A stretch of 64,000 nt of DNA from Blasia pusilla (lineage: Eukaryota; Marchantiophyta; Marchantiopsida; Blasiales), in assembly GCA_050084515.1 (NCBI GenBank), contig CM114271.1:6510001-6574000 (forward strand), read 5' to 3'. A program made the translations under genes and the position numbers. This document shows positions 25,281 to 37,227 of this stretch, one piece after another. Every line of letters begins with the position of its first letter. The first letter of the stretch is position 1. The notes below the pieces were generated by a model. The model did no database searches. It was not told the DNA's origin and saw only the letters and a list, made by a program, of their open reading frames with translations.

Positions 25281-28211
25281 AAATCAATGAGATGAGTGAG
25301 GCGATTCATCTTGTAGCTACCTATTGTCGCGACATGCATCCAAATGATAATACGCCGCTCCACACATTTTGAATCTAGAAACAGTTTTCTTTGCATAGTA
25401 GCTTTAGTATGAAAATACTTGCCTAACAAACTCTTCTTGCTAAGCATCAATTTTTGGCTTAGTTCGACTGTCTAAGATGTATCCTTTTTTACCGACTGGT
25501 TGTGTGTTCATACACTTACTCCGTTGTCCCTTATACATCTTGTTCTATCTGAACTTTGATCAGTAAACCATTGAAATCTTTTCAAGATTTCAGTCTACAT
25601 GTCATTTTGAAACTTCACATTGACTCTGACTCTCATTTCACACATTGGTATGTTTTGCAAAGGAGAGACTTATCATTCTTTTAGTATATTCTTTCATGCA
25701 CAATTTCTCATTTTTTAACGTCAGCACTTTCTGTCAACGGTTAGGACTTGCACTTTCTTACCTATAAGCCAATAATACACGATTTCTCTTCGCCACATTC
25801 TTCCTGTCACTTCATTACAATTCTTAATTCCTACCATTCATCTATCATTATATTTCTAGAGATATTGATGTTGTGTGTCAATAACAACCTCATATGTCAG
25901 CGATAGGTTTCCACATTTCATAACTTTTACTTGCATACGTATTCTTGGTGCAACTTGTCTCACAAAGTTCGGCATTGTACTCAATTATTATGGTAGCATG
26001 ATTATTTCGTGCACTTTTATTTCAACTGTGTTCCTTATCCATGAACTTGCATTGCGTTGGTTCTAACATTCGATGTTCAATATTCACTTGTCATCAACTA
26101 CTCTGGCCGCCATATTCACCTCGTTTGAAATAGTTTCTAAGTTCTACTAATAGGTTGCCTCATCTAAAGCAGATGTCTGTGAATAAGCTTACTATGCTAT
26201 TAAGCCTCCCAGCCTCTTCGAACACACACCATCAAGGCTTGCACACAATTTGGATTGTCTTAATCAAACCACGATGCTCAGTCACAAAAATGTAAAGCCA
26301 ACTTAATATTCATGGAATGGCGGGAAAAACTAACATTCATGCACTATACGCATTGGTGCTCGATCTCTTTTGAATTCTTCTCTACCGATTCTAGCACAAC
26401 TAAGTTCACACACTATTGCAAGTTGTCTTATACATTGCATCCCCTCATTTTTATTGTCAACTTCATTATAGTAAGCTTTGTTCAACTTCTTCTCAACTCC
26501 ATTGGTACATCTCAGCCCATCGGCTTATTTTTTACTTCCTATTTTCGCACTACTCTACTATCACAACTACTTTTAGCTAGACGCATATCTTCACGTATTT
26601 ACATGTTACAGGTTCACTTGCGCTTACGCGATAGTGAATTTTTGGTTCCCACTTTTCACCGCACAACTCGCAACATGTTCACAACTTGGCAACAACTTTT
26701 CGGGGCTGCATTCTTGTTGAGTGTCTCTTCCCCCTCTCTTATTGGAAATTTAAAAATATTTTAAAAAGACCTTTAGAAAATCCTTTCTTTAGTAAAAAAA
26801 TTGTTTTTGTTGATTTTTTTTGAAATTCATGAAGTCCTCTCTTATTGAAAATTTTATACCTTTCTCCTTTCCCATCCCCTATTTTAAATCTATCCCTTAT
26901 TTTTGCTTCCCTTGCCTATTGAAATTTAAATAGCAAAAAATAGATCCACACAAGGAAACATTCTTTTATGAAAATTTGTCACCATCTTTTTCTTCCTCCC
27001 AAGTTTAAAATTACTTGTATCTACTATTTTTTTTAATCACTTGAATGAAATTTAATGTAAATTTTTTATAAAAAATATTATGATTGGATCAATCAAGAAG
27101 ATACATTTCAAGCCTTTTTCTATGTATAAAAAAATGAAACTTGTCCTAGAAGCGCAAACATCCTTATTAGAATAAATGTATCTTTACTTTTCAAAACTTT
27201 CATAGCTTTTCACAAGTCACTCCAGCATGAAAAAAATCTCACAAAGTTCTTAAAAACTAGTGTATCAAGGATAATCCAATTACTTACGTATACAAGATGT
27301 TCCTTACTTATAAATTGTGGTTGCAATCCGTAAAAGAAGAAACAAGGAACCTTTTAATTTTTTTTCAACAAAAACATAAATAATTTGAATTATACTATAT
27401 ATTTGAAGCTTTTCCCATGTTTTAGTTTCCATCATTGTCGCCAAGGCACCAAAGATCCAGATAAATGCACAAGCAAAAATCTTGCAATGGGCTTGGAGTC
27501 GTCCAAACTATAACTAAGGTTGAGGACCAGATAGAACGGCCTAAGAGAAATTCTTTAGATAAAGGGAGGGATGGATTTCTCTAGAATTATATCTAAGGGC
27601 AAAGATCTCCAAGGATATTTTGAACCTAAAATCCACCTAGGAAACCATGTGGGTTGAACCAAAGATACAAGATGGATTAAGAGGTTGCCTTTACGGTTTT
27701 GACGCAATGCAAAGTCCATATAGTTCTTAGATATTAACCTTAGATGTTAACATATGACTCAAATATTGAGTTGTACTTAAGACTTGTTTGAGTTCCCTTG
27801 GGTATTTCCCCTAGACATGTGAGCATCCTTTTAGGTCCCTTAATAATGAATGAAGTTTGTCTCAAGTCTTGAATGACTTACATGTGTGGGAGGGATGAGG
27901 AGTTAAGTCTAGATTTGATTCCTTCGGGATTTGTTGAGCTTGAAGGTTGACTTCACACCTAGACTGAAGAGATGCAAATCTGGTTGACCTAAAATGTATC
28001 ATGTATGAGTGTTTGGATGTAAATTAGTAAGGAGAACATGAAATTGAATGCAAGCTTCCGCGACACACAAGATTGACATTGAAGGAGATAGATGCACAAC
28101 ACATGGTATGAGAGCTAATCCTTGATAAGCGTGGACTCGGGTTATAGGAGGTGATTAGGCGCTTAGGAGATGTCATGGGCATACATATTGCTACACAATA
28201 CATATTGCTGG
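25281..28211. other. Intergenic AT-rich DNA without recognisable genes
   Basis: Long stretches are T- and C-rich on the plus strand (25.5-26.7 kb), followed by A/T homopolymer runs at 26.75-27.4 kb. No open frame with a recognisable product, no tRNA and no clear transposon ends were seen. The segment ends with the TCAC target site of the gypsy element. Confidence 0.5.
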
Positions 28212-28215
28212 TCAC

Positions 28216-28582
28216 TGTTATGACCATACGGATTATGTCGTAGAGTATAGTGTGCTAGTAGAGGCCATTCCTTATGTAGGACCGTAGTGGCTTGATAGAG
28301 ATGCGGTTCCATATATAGGGTTGGGGGTTACTCAGTTGGGGGTGAGTCTCACAGAAGGGCCCGCTCTTAGGTTGGAGGATATAAGGTGGAGTGCACTCAA
28401 AGAACAGTCAGTTTTTTGAGTTGAGCCTGTTGCGTTGGGAGTTAGCCTTGGTATGAGTAGAGCTCTTGGCTATGGTGTTTCCCGCAAGCTTCGACCTAGA
28501 TTCTCCCATCGTGGAGTGGGTTTGGCTCGATTGTATGTGATTGTAAACGTGTTTTATGATAGTAGGTCTTTCACGGATTTCA
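28216..28582 (+). repeat. 5' LTR (lacks its last ~105 bp)
   Basis: Nearly identical to 37509-37877 of the 3' LTR from TGTTATGACC to GGATTTCA. After that it departs into unrelated sequence, so the final segment present in the 3' LTR (ending CACGACA) is missing here. A deletion reaching from the LTR end into the primer-binding region is the simplest explanation. I found no convincing primer-binding site behind it. Confidence 0.85.
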
Positions 28583-30080
28583 CTCAAAGAACTGGAGTAG
28601 ATCGATGGTAGCTTCGATTGTAGATCAGTAGGATCTGGTTAGGGCTGATTGTGTACTCGGCCGTGGATGTTTGCGGCTTGTTGCCTATGTTGGAGGTGTG
28701 AATCAAGTGCGTAGTTGGTTGGGAAAGAAGCGCCTTGCTGAGAGCTTTCCAACGTGCTGTAGATCGCCGGATTTCGTCAAGGGAGTTGGAAGTTATCAAG
28801 CATTGAAGATTCTGGTTCGTGTTCGACAGTTTTCTGATGTGGAGAGCTTGGAGTGCGGAAGCTCTGTTGAAGTTCATCCAGATCGGGTGAGAGGTTCCTA
28901 TTGCTACTTGTATTGTGATCTCATGTGAAGCTATCTGCTCGAGTGCGTGGAGCGTTGCGGATTTCTGCGTGCATGAAATTTGGCGGAAGCGCTGTCGGAT
29001 TTGCGGTTCTAGAGGTGTGTGGACAGCAAGTTTGTCTGATTTTTAGCTCGGAGTACGGAGCTTGGATGTAGCTGAGTTTTGGTGGGGAGATAGCTATGGT
29101 GGTCAATTAAATTCTGATTGAAACAGATTTGATTTCGGTCACGTATTTGTGAAGTAATTTCTGATCGAAATTTCGCGGACTAGCTCAAGGTCTGGCTATG
29201 GTGGACAGCGGATCGGAGGGGTGGTTGGTTGGTCACTCGTTCATTTTTGGAGACGCCTATCCCGTTGGGGGCGCCCTGATTGGACCTCTCTCCATAGCGA
29301 AGCATGGCGAACGGGGCGATAGGGGCATGTCTCGAGCATTTGAGGCTTCGAGGCAACTCGTGGTAGCTCGGGGCGAGTGGGCGTGAGAGGCGGAGTAAGG
29401 AGCAAGGAGCAAGGAGCAAGCAAGCAAGCTTGCTTGCTTGGGCATGAGGCAATTTTTGCAGGATTTGGGATTTGAGTTTTGCATAACTGGTCACCCATCT
29501 TTGGGCTATTCTGCCTGGAGGACGCTTAATAGCTGAGTTCTTAACTATGCCGGTGTCTGCATGTTGTAGCTCATTTGGTCTTTGTTCGGAGATGTGTTAG
29601 GCGCTTTATGCATCTCAGTTTTTGGTTGATGTACCTCTAGCGCATAGTACGGTGTAGCCTCTCCATAGGTGATATTTTCAGGTGTCTTTGCGAGTTCGAC
29701 TAGCACGCGTCATCGACCATGGCGGAGTAGCTATTGCGTTAGAATTGTGTGGTGGGTTTTGTGGATTCAGAGGGCAACACGTTTGGTGGATTGTGTTACC
29801 TTGATTTCCATTTGCGACTGGAGGGTTGTCGTTGGATTTCTTGTGTTTGGATCCCCTCCATCGTGCTTCTTGCTTGCGCGCCCATTGTTAGGGTTGACGC
29901 TGATTTCCATAGTAGTGTTACTCCTGTGTGCTACTGATAGTGAGGCTGGAGTGATGACCAGTAGACCGTGGGAGGCTTCTTGTGGTGATGAGAGGTTAGG
30001 TTGCCTACACCCATAGCTAGTAGAGCTACAATAGTAGAGCGACATCGACGTCACTTGGATAATTTGGTGGTGGTGCGGCA
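28583..30080 (+). other. Untranslated leader of the gypsy element
   Basis: 1.5 kb between the 5' LTR and gag with no conserved open frame. A short stuttered repeat (AGGAGCA / AGCAAGC) lies at 29396-29440. Short frames on both strands here look like chance. Confidence 0.5.
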
Positions 30081-30086
30081 TCGGCG

Positions 30087-31365
30087 TTGGTCATCACGGA
30101 GCTGTCGGGTGGTCTGGTTGGGGACCGTGGTGCGGACAGTGGTGGTTTCACAAGGAGTGGATTTAGGTATCGGCTACCTTTTCCACTTCCGACGGTTGAT
30201 GAAGAGGAGGACGAGGGTGTTCCAAACACCGAGTCTTCTACGTTGTTATCGAGTGTTGCAGCTCCATTGAGTTGGGACATGGACGGTGGATATGGGGCCA
30301 TGAAGGGCCCACGACGATACTGGGTGCAAAGTGGGTACCATTGAGTTGGAGGACTTCATGCGGGAGTTTGATACGTGGTGTGATATGCGGATGTTGCGGA
30401 ACGCACGTTGTTTACACCCTTCTTGGCTTGGAAGGGGTTGTTTCAGCACTTGGAAGGACCACCCATAGATGATTACCATGAGTTTAGGAAGGACCATGTT
30501 GCTGAGATTGAGGCATGGAGACAATATTGGTCTCCAGGCTATGTGTCTATCACCCATGGTGGTATTGGTAGTAGTGCTCCTACTATGCCGGCCCCCCAAC
30601 GCTGAGTGGTATGCAGTCTGAGCCGGAGTGGGGGTACCAAAGTGGAGGTACTAGTGGGGGTACTAGTGGAGGTACTAGTGCCCCACCATCGTTTAGCCTT
30701 GATTCTGAGAGTTCTTCAAGAGGTTGAAGAAGAACTATCAAGGAGTGAAGACGGAGAAGTTGAGGAATCTTAAGAACTTTGAGCGAAAGACTGGTGAGAG
30801 TCTTCGTGAGGCATACACACGTATGTGACGCTTGATTTCAGTTACCCAGGGTGTGATTGAGGATCAGGCAGTCCAGTTTTGGTATGGGATCTTGGACAGA
30901 GATTTGCGCCGTAGGGTACGTGATGCTACTCTTATGAGTGATGATTCACCCACATTGACCCATGTGTTTGCTCTATCTGAGAAGATTGAGCTTAACATGG
31001 TGAAGGAGAGAGTGGTGACATCCGCATTCAGTAGGGATACAACTACTACTTCTCGTGTTCAGCCGCCCACCTCACAGTCTCATAGTAGTGGTGGTGGTAG
31101 TAGTAGTGGGAGTCGTGGGGGGTACACGTGACCTCAGTCAAGTCCTAGAGGGACATTTGTGCAGAGACCATTGCCTTCATTTGCTGCCCAGCAAGCAGGG
31201 CGATCATGTTGGACATGTGGAGGTGATCATGTTAGGAAGTTTTGTCCCCAAGAGGATGGGAGACGGACTTTGGAGGATGGGCCTCGGTCGGCCCCAACTC
31301 GGTGTGATCATTGCGGGAGATTAGGTCATCCTCGAGAGCGTTGCTTTGATCTTCATCCGAGTTGA
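30087..31365 (+). pseudogene. gag with two CCHC-type zinc knuckles (decayed)
   Basis: Collinear plus-strand pieces in shifting frames make a gypsy gag. An acidic N-terminal part includes PTVDEEEDEGVPNTES. A capsid-like core includes FRKDHVAEIEAWRQYWSP, then FWYGILDRDLRRRVRD and VFALSEKIELN. A Ser/Gly-rich linker follows, then two knuckles at 31207-31350: CWTCGGDHVRKFC (shortened spacing, CX2CX3HX4C) and CDHCGRLGHPRERC (CX2CX4HX4C). Frameshifts near 30400 and stops near 30600 and 30828 interrupt it. A functional relative would assemble particles and bind element RNA. Confidence 0.83.
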
Positions 31366-31819
31366 GATCAGGCCGTGGCCGTGGTGGAGTAGCTCCGAGA
31401 GGCCGAGGTGGTAGAGGTGGTAGGGGTGGTAGAGGTGGACCGGTGGTTGGAGAGCCTACGGTGGCTACCCCTACCACTCGACAAGTCGACTATGGTTGCC
31501 GGGATTGAGCAATTGGAGCGAGTTGGCTACTATGTTTGGTATCCAAAGATAGATCAGTTTGGGAGCAGGGGCTTCCACCTCTTATGGAGGGGATGATCTC
31601 TCTTATATGGCGAGTGCAAAGACAGGTTGAGGCATCAGTGCGATTCGAGAGGAGCCACTCGATCGTCGAGCCACGTGGTGCTCTATCAGAGTTGGACCCC
31701 TGCAGAGGGGTGAGGGGAGGCGAGGCTAGGCTTCCCAATCATTCTTGTTGGTGCTTAGGACTCCATCCATGGTTCCCTCGCAGCCTATTGAGCCGCTTGT
31801 GGGGGACCGAGGCATCTAC

Positions 31820-32880
31820 ATCGCGTGTAGTAGACACAGATGCGACATCAATGTAGTATTGCGGATGGCAACTTCGGTGTTGGGATCCCCATTATTTTCG
31901 GCCACGAGGCGATGGCTTTAGGAGTTGACTTAGCTCTGTATTTGATTAGTAGCCACGTTGTGAACGTGGGGTGTTTCTTGCTACACGTGTTGAGGTGGAT
32001 GAGGGTGTTGCGGTGGAGCGACCCTCTATGTCGAGTAGCATTGAGTACAAGTGCTACTTAGCGGCAAAGCGGGCGAAGATGGATGCATTACCGGCCCGGC
32101 CACCATTGATCGTGAGAGGCTTACACTGGTGTATGTATGTTGGACAACCGGAGTGGGATCTTCCGATTGGTGAGTCCCGGGGCAGTGTATAGACCGGATA
32201 GAGTCTTGTTAGACTCGGTGCCCAACCTTGATGTTGGGAAAGGCGGCATGTATTGGTTTGGGTATTCGGAGGTCAGAGCTTGAGCCTTGCCCATTCCAGA
32301 TTCAAACATCACTTGGAGGAGCCAATGATAGGTCTCAATTCATGACACGGGAAAAGTTTTATGTACAATTGAGACCAGATCATGCGACTGATAGCTCTCG
32401 GTTGGGAGTATCTGCGGTAGTCACATCAGCCGAGTCGTATGATGTACTAGTTGGAGGAGCAGTATTGTACCCGATGGGTTTTCAGATGGATTCTTTGGTG
32501 AGACAAAGATCTTATAGACCAGGTTGGCAGTCCGGGGATGGACGTATGAGCCAAGTTCCTGTGAGATTTATTTCTGGGGCTCGACCAGGAGGGTCTTCCC
32601 CAAGAGTGTTAGCATCTGTGGCTGGTTTTAGTGGAGTAGTCACTTGGCCAGGAGACTTTTTGGAGGGTAATGTTTCTGCTATGGATTCTCCTGCCCATGA
32701 GGAGGTAGAGGAGGTCCCTATTTTTGCAGCAAATGGCATCCTCATCGTTGGATGTGCCACTTTGAGTTCAGCGGTGCACTACGGCAGAGGCGATTGCCTA
32801 GTGCAGAGGCTTGGTGTGAGGTGTTATACCTCACGAGGAAGAGGAGGCCCCACGGCGGACTCCTACTTCTGGCCTAGTTG
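31820..32880 (+). pseudogene. Aspartic protease region of gypsy pol
   Basis: At about 31825 a VVDTDATS string resembles the retropepsin active-site loop, with the Gly of DTGA replaced. Further on, the frame 32228-32965 carries SAVVTSAESYDVLVGGAVLY, where YDVLVG matches the second conserved element of these proteases (YDVLLG). A Gly/Pro-rich linker then leads straight into the methyltransferase. Stops break the early half. Confidence 0.6.
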
Positions 32881-32891
32881 GGTTATCCCCT

Positions 32892-33969
32892 TTGGATACT
32901 ACACCCATTGTATGGCAGTATCCGCCGGAGGGCATTTGTGTGTTAGATCTCTTTGGTGGGATTAGCACTGGTTTGGCTGCAGTGTTGCAGGCCGGTATTC
33001 TTGTGCGGAGATACGTGTATGTGGAGCGAGATGAGACGGCCCAGAGAGTCTCATCCCGACATATTGGTCAGTTGATGCGGAGATATCCTGAGTTGTTGCC
33101 GCCATCAGCTATTCGTGGGTACTAGCGTGCTTTACCATCACACATTGCATTGTTGGGGGCGCAGGACCTTGAGAGAATTGGTCCTATGGATTTGGTGATT
33201 GCTGGATGGCCATGTCAGGGTCATACACGTGCTGGTCGTGGTGAGGGATTACATGACCCTAGGTCTCGATTTTTTTGGGAGATGTTACGGGTGTTACGAC
33301 ATCTTCACGTTCATCGCACACGTGCTCTAGCTTAGCTTATTCGAGAATGTTCCATTGTTGGGTGACACTCGGACCCGGATGATGGCGAGTGTTCATGAGG
33401 TGCGGTCTTGATTGGACCAGCGGTGTTGTTGGATGCAGCATGAGTTGGCTCAGCGTGCACATCGCCCACGCTTGTGGTGGACAAACTTGTTGCCTAGGGA
33501 GGTTCTACGTCGAGCATATGATGCAGTGCAGCGGGATCCTCGCCTTACAGTGGATAGTATCTTGGATATTGGGTGACTTTCTCAAGTGGTGAGGGTTATT
33601 GATCGATCACCCATGGCAGCTGTGAACCATGTGGGCCAGCCTAGGATGGCGCTACCCACATTTGTGAGTTTTCCTCGTCACATGCCCTCTGAGGAAGGTG
33701 GTCGGGGCTTGTATGGGATTCTCATGTGCGGCGGTTGGTGGAGCCTAACGCTGATGAGAGAGAGAGAGCGTGCGATGGGATTTGCTACTGGTGTGACAGC
33801 GGTTGCTTCTATTTCTGAGGCTTCACGACGTCATGTGTTGGGTCAGGCCATGGACCTGAATTGTTTGACTTGGATTTTGAGTCTTGGTATGGCCGAGCAG
33901 CGTCGACTTCGGACTATGTCTGTGGGTCTTCCACGCCTTGTAATGAGCTCGATGGCTAGGGGACAGTAG
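32892..33969 (+). pseudogene. C5 DNA methyltransferase domain inside gypsy pol
   Basis: In one frame from 32892 the sequence gives CVLDLFGGISTGLAA, the AdoMet-binding motif I, then VYVERDETAQRVSSRHI (motif II region). At 33165-33270 it gives IGPMDLVIAGWPCQGHTRAG, motif IV, with the catalytic Cys codon at 33213-33215. From 33340, in the next frame, it gives ENVPLLG (motif VI, Glu that protonates cytosine), RAHRPRLWWTN (motif VIII, 33454-33486), ERAMGF (motif IX-like) and HVLGQAMDLNCLTWIL (motif X, about 33830-33880). Motif order is canonical. The phrasing (GP.DLVI.G.PC, WTN) is closer to DNMT3/DRM-type enzymes than to DNMT1. Lesions: TAG at 33123 and 33333, a frameshift at about 33336-33340, TGA at 33409 and 33574, and further slips. 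A working relative would methylate cytosine in DNA. Confidence 0.9.
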
Positions 33970-34199
33970 AGGCATCGGTCGGGGTGAGGAGAGTAGTATT
34001 TTGCATCCTTGGAGTAAATGGGATGTAATGGCTGGGCATGTGGAGTTGGTTGCTCATGCTAGTGGAGGAGTTATTTGCTCAGATGATGGTGTAGCTAAGG
34101 GTGTACCATCTTGTGAGGGGGTTGCGTAGCAGCCAATGGCATCGTCCTCTCCCTCTAGTGTGCCAGTGGAGGAGACTTGGGAGCCATTACTTGGGCCCA

Positions 34200-35143
34200 A
34201 GCTACGGCGGTGAGAAACGACGCTGACAAAGTTCCTACGTGCTTATAGGATTTGTTTTGCCTTTAGCATGAAGGAGTTGGGTTCTCTGGTTGGACCCGAT
34301 ATCTGATTGATTTGGCTAGTGATACGCCAATCTTCCGTCGTCCCCTACCGATATAGTGATATGGAGAGGGACTTGATTGAGTAGGACGTTGGACCTTTTG
34401 GAGGCTGGATTAGTGGAGTTGTCGCATGGAGAGTATGCATCGCCCACTTTGTCATGCTGCTAAAAAGGATATGCATGGCAACTACACGGATAGGCGGATG
34501 TGTGGAGATTACCGCCCTATCAATCGGAAAACCAAGGTCGATAGGTATGCCATGCCTACACCGAGGAGATCTTTGATGTGGTGGGACAGCAAAGATTTTC
34601 AGATTTTTGGATCTCGGCAGATACCATCAATTGCCGATTCGGGAGAGTGACAAGGCCAAGACAAAGATTAAGGGTGTCAACTCTTATGGCAAGGATTGTT
34701 TGTACCGGTGGAAATTCTTACCCTTTGGGTTGAAGAATGCACTGCCGAGTTTCAAAGAGTGATGATGGACAGGATCCTAGCGGGGTTGGATTTTGTTCGG
34801 TGTTACATTGATGATATCTTGGTGTTGATAACACGGTGGAGGAGCATCGATACATTTGCAGATGGTGTTTGAGCGGTTGAAAGCTCATGGTCTACGTTGC
34901 ATCCGAGGAAAGTGTAAGTTCTTCCATGAGGATGTTGAGTACTTGGGTCATGTGATCTATCCAGGTGGTTTGGGAGTTCGACAAGCAAAGGTGGAGGCTA
35001 TTGCACTTATTCGCGTCCGGTAGATGTGAGTAGAGTTCGAGCATTCATGGGATTGGCAAACTACTATTGGAGGTATGTGAAGGGATTTAGTGCTATGGCA
35101 AAGCCTTTGAACCAATTGCTGAAATCAGATCAAGAGTGGCACT
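34200..35143 (+). pseudogene. Reverse transcriptase domain of gypsy pol
   Basis: Fragments in all three frames give the RT in order. KKDMHGNYTDRRMCGDYRP and DRYAMPTP lie at 34450-34565, and a KFLPFGLKN-like segment at about 34712-34740. YIDDIL, with the catalytic Asp pair, is at about 34804-34821, followed by a FFHEDVEYLGHVIYPGG thumb segment at 34920-34975 and a FMGLANYYWRYVKGFSAMAK connection at 35042-35101. Several single-base slips and stops make this copy inactive. Confidence 0.85.
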
Positions 35144-35600
35144 TTGGGAGATGATCGGAGAGAGCTTTTGTGGAGCTTAAGGGCAGTTGGTGGCGGCGCC
35201 TATCTTGAGGAGACCTATCGAGGGCGCCCATTTCAGTTACACACTGATTGGAGTAGGTTGGGACTTGGAGCGGTGTTGACACAACATGATGATGAGCACA
35301 TGGAGTTTGTGGTGGCCTATGCAAGTCGTTCGAATAATGCAGCGGAGTCGCGCTATAGTTCATATGAGGAAGAGTGCTTGGCAGTAGTGTGGGCTGTGGC
35401 ACACTTTAGGTGTTACTTGTTTGGCACATTTACCCTTTTCATCGATCACCACCGCTCAAGTGGTTGATGGAGTCGGACAAGCTTACAGGGAAGCTTGCAC
35501 GGTGGGCTCTTATCTTACAGGAGTATGACTTCCATGTGGTACATAGACCTGGAGTTGCCAACCTTGATGCTGATGGGTTGAGTAGGAACCCATATACTAG
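35144..35600 (+). pseudogene. RNase H domain of gypsy pol
   Basis: The frame starting at 35144 contains [18 protein letters not shown], the first catalytic Asp block of retroelement RNase H, then [20 protein letters not shown] (the Glu block) and [17 protein letters not shown] frame change at about 35450 leads to DFHVVHRPGVANLDADGLSR, the C-terminal block with the last Asp. It degrades RNA in RNA:DNA hybrids during reverse transcription. Confidence 0.87.
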
Positions 35601-35609
35601 CCAAGAGGA

Positions 35610-36990
35610 TACAACTGGGGCTAGATGGCATGGCGAGGTTGATGAGGAGATGGTGCCAGGTTGGCATGCATCCGCCTTTTTATGTTGGTTAGGGGTGGAC
35701 TCTAGTATGGAGGACCACATGATATCTTACTCTAGTCAGAGGGTAGATGGCCAGCCTTCAGATCCTAAGGTTGGAGATGGTGGTACGGATCAGCGTGATA
35801 TTCATGATGATGCGTTGGTGTTGGAGTTCCTACGGACCAGTAGGGTGCCAGGCATAGTGAGTGCCAAGGAGCGAGACCGTGTTCTTCAACGTGCTAAGAG
35901 GTATCGATTGGAGGGAACACATATTCTCCGCGTGTGGGAGGATGGTAGAGTACGAGTAGTGCCACATTTGGCTCAGAGAGAGCGCATTGTGCGACATGCC
36001 CATGAGGAGTTGGGACATTTTGGGGTAAAGCGTACGTATAGCTTACTCCTTGGCCAATATTGGTGGCGTGGCATGCATACTCAGGTGCAGCAATTGGTGT
36101 CACGTTGTATGGTTTGTGACCAGGTAAGGGCATCATTTAATGCCCCTACACCACAATTACACCCCTTGCCTATTATGGGGTTGGGTTACCGTTGGAGTGT
36201 GGACTTTGCGGTACCGTTACCGTTGACTGTACGACATCATCGATATGTGTTGGTGATGGTGGAGCACTTCTCCAAGTGGATTGAGTTGGTGGCATTACCG
36301 GACAAGGCAAGTGAGGGAACGGCGTATGCGTTTCTGGATAGAGTGCTTAGTCATTTTGGTGCACCCGGTGAAGTCTTGACCGACCAGTCTGAGTTTTGGT
36401 GAGTTTGGTCTTGTGTGACAAGGCGTTGATTGATCATCGGACCACGTCTCGAGATCATCTTGAGGCGGATGGTTTGGTGGCGTGTGGTTCAGACGGTGAA
36501 GAGGGCATTGCGCAAGTATGGCCTCTGAAGGGCATCTTGGAGATTGGGATATTCGGTTGCCATGGTTAGCCATGGGGGTATAGGTTGATCGCCAAGCATC
36601 CTTGGCTTCCTTCTCACCTTATTTTTTACATTATCGGCCGAGATCCGGACTTGCCGAAAGCAATTGTCGGGAGTCTAGTGAGGTGGTGAACCTTGATGAC
36701 CGAGAGATGTGGATGAGGGTGTGTTCTCAACGGGCGGAGCTCTTTCGGAGAGTTATGCCAACAGCCTTTGAGAATCTTGCCATTGCTCAACACAGGGATA
36801 CGTTGCGGTATGCAACCATTCGGGGTGGAGGTTATCGACCATCGATTCGTAGGTTCCATGTGGGGGACTATGTCTATTTGCAGCAGATTGCCCCGACAAC
36901 GTTGGATGTGACGGCAGGCCACACTATTTTACGAGTGCGTGAGATGTTAGCTTTTGGAGTTCTCATGTTGGAGGGTCGTGATGGAGTTTT
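35610..36990 (+). pseudogene. Integrase (HHCC, DDE core, C-terminal domain)
   Basis: The long frame ending at 36402 encodes HAHEELGHFGVKRTYSLLLG and SRCMVCDQ (HHCC zinc domain). Then come WSVDFAVPLP (first core Asp) and HFSKWIELVALPDKASEG, followed by HFGAPGEVLTD (second Asp). After a frameshift near 36400, DGLVERVVQTVKRALRKYG at about 36467-36524 supplies the catalytic Glu region. The frame 36602-37162 continues with FHVGDYVYLQ, the GPY/F-like C-terminal fold of gypsy integrases. No chromodomain follows. Instead the reading frame runs into a PHD finger. Confidence 0.87.
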
Positions 36991-37087
36991 TTGGAAGGAC
37001 CATGTGCGTAATTGTGCGCCATGTCATCTTCCAAATGTGGATGGTACTGTTGACCCAAGCTTAGCCATGATACGTGCTAGCTTGAGG

Positions 37088-37227
37088 TGCATGTTGTGTG
37101 GGTCTCATGGTAACGCGGCCGTATGTTGGTGTGTGATCGGTGTTCTAGGGGTTGGCACATGATGTGTTTGACTCCACGTTTGGATGTTGTTCCTACTGGA
37201 AGGTGGATTTGTCCTCGATGTACTTAG
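37088..37227 (+). pseudogene. PHD finger at the C-terminus of gypsy pol
   Basis: The zinc ligands fall in perfect C4HC3 spacing. CMLC at 37088-37099 is followed, after a one-frame slip near 37124, by CDRCSRGWHMMC and finally WICPRC then a stop at 37225-37227. Spacings are CX2C, about 11 residues, CX2C, X4, H, X2, C, then a loop, with the diagnostic Trp two residues before Cys7. The loop LTPRLDVVPTG has the form seen in plant and animal PHD fingers. PHD fingers commonly bind histone H3 N-terminal tails in the nucleus. At the end of an integrase this would be positioned to steer integration, as chromodomains do in chromoviruses (inference). Confidence 0.87.

Noticed and set aside
28024-29500. 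Several short minus-strand frames in the gypsy LTR and leader
   Set aside because: They are shadows in non-coding element sequence and are unrelated to one another.
36602-37162. Cys-rich tail CWCVIGVLGVGT as the true C-terminus of the integrase frame
   Set aside because: After the CMLC pair, the neighbouring frame supplies all six remaining PHD ligands at correct spacing, so the tail is the product of a frameshift.
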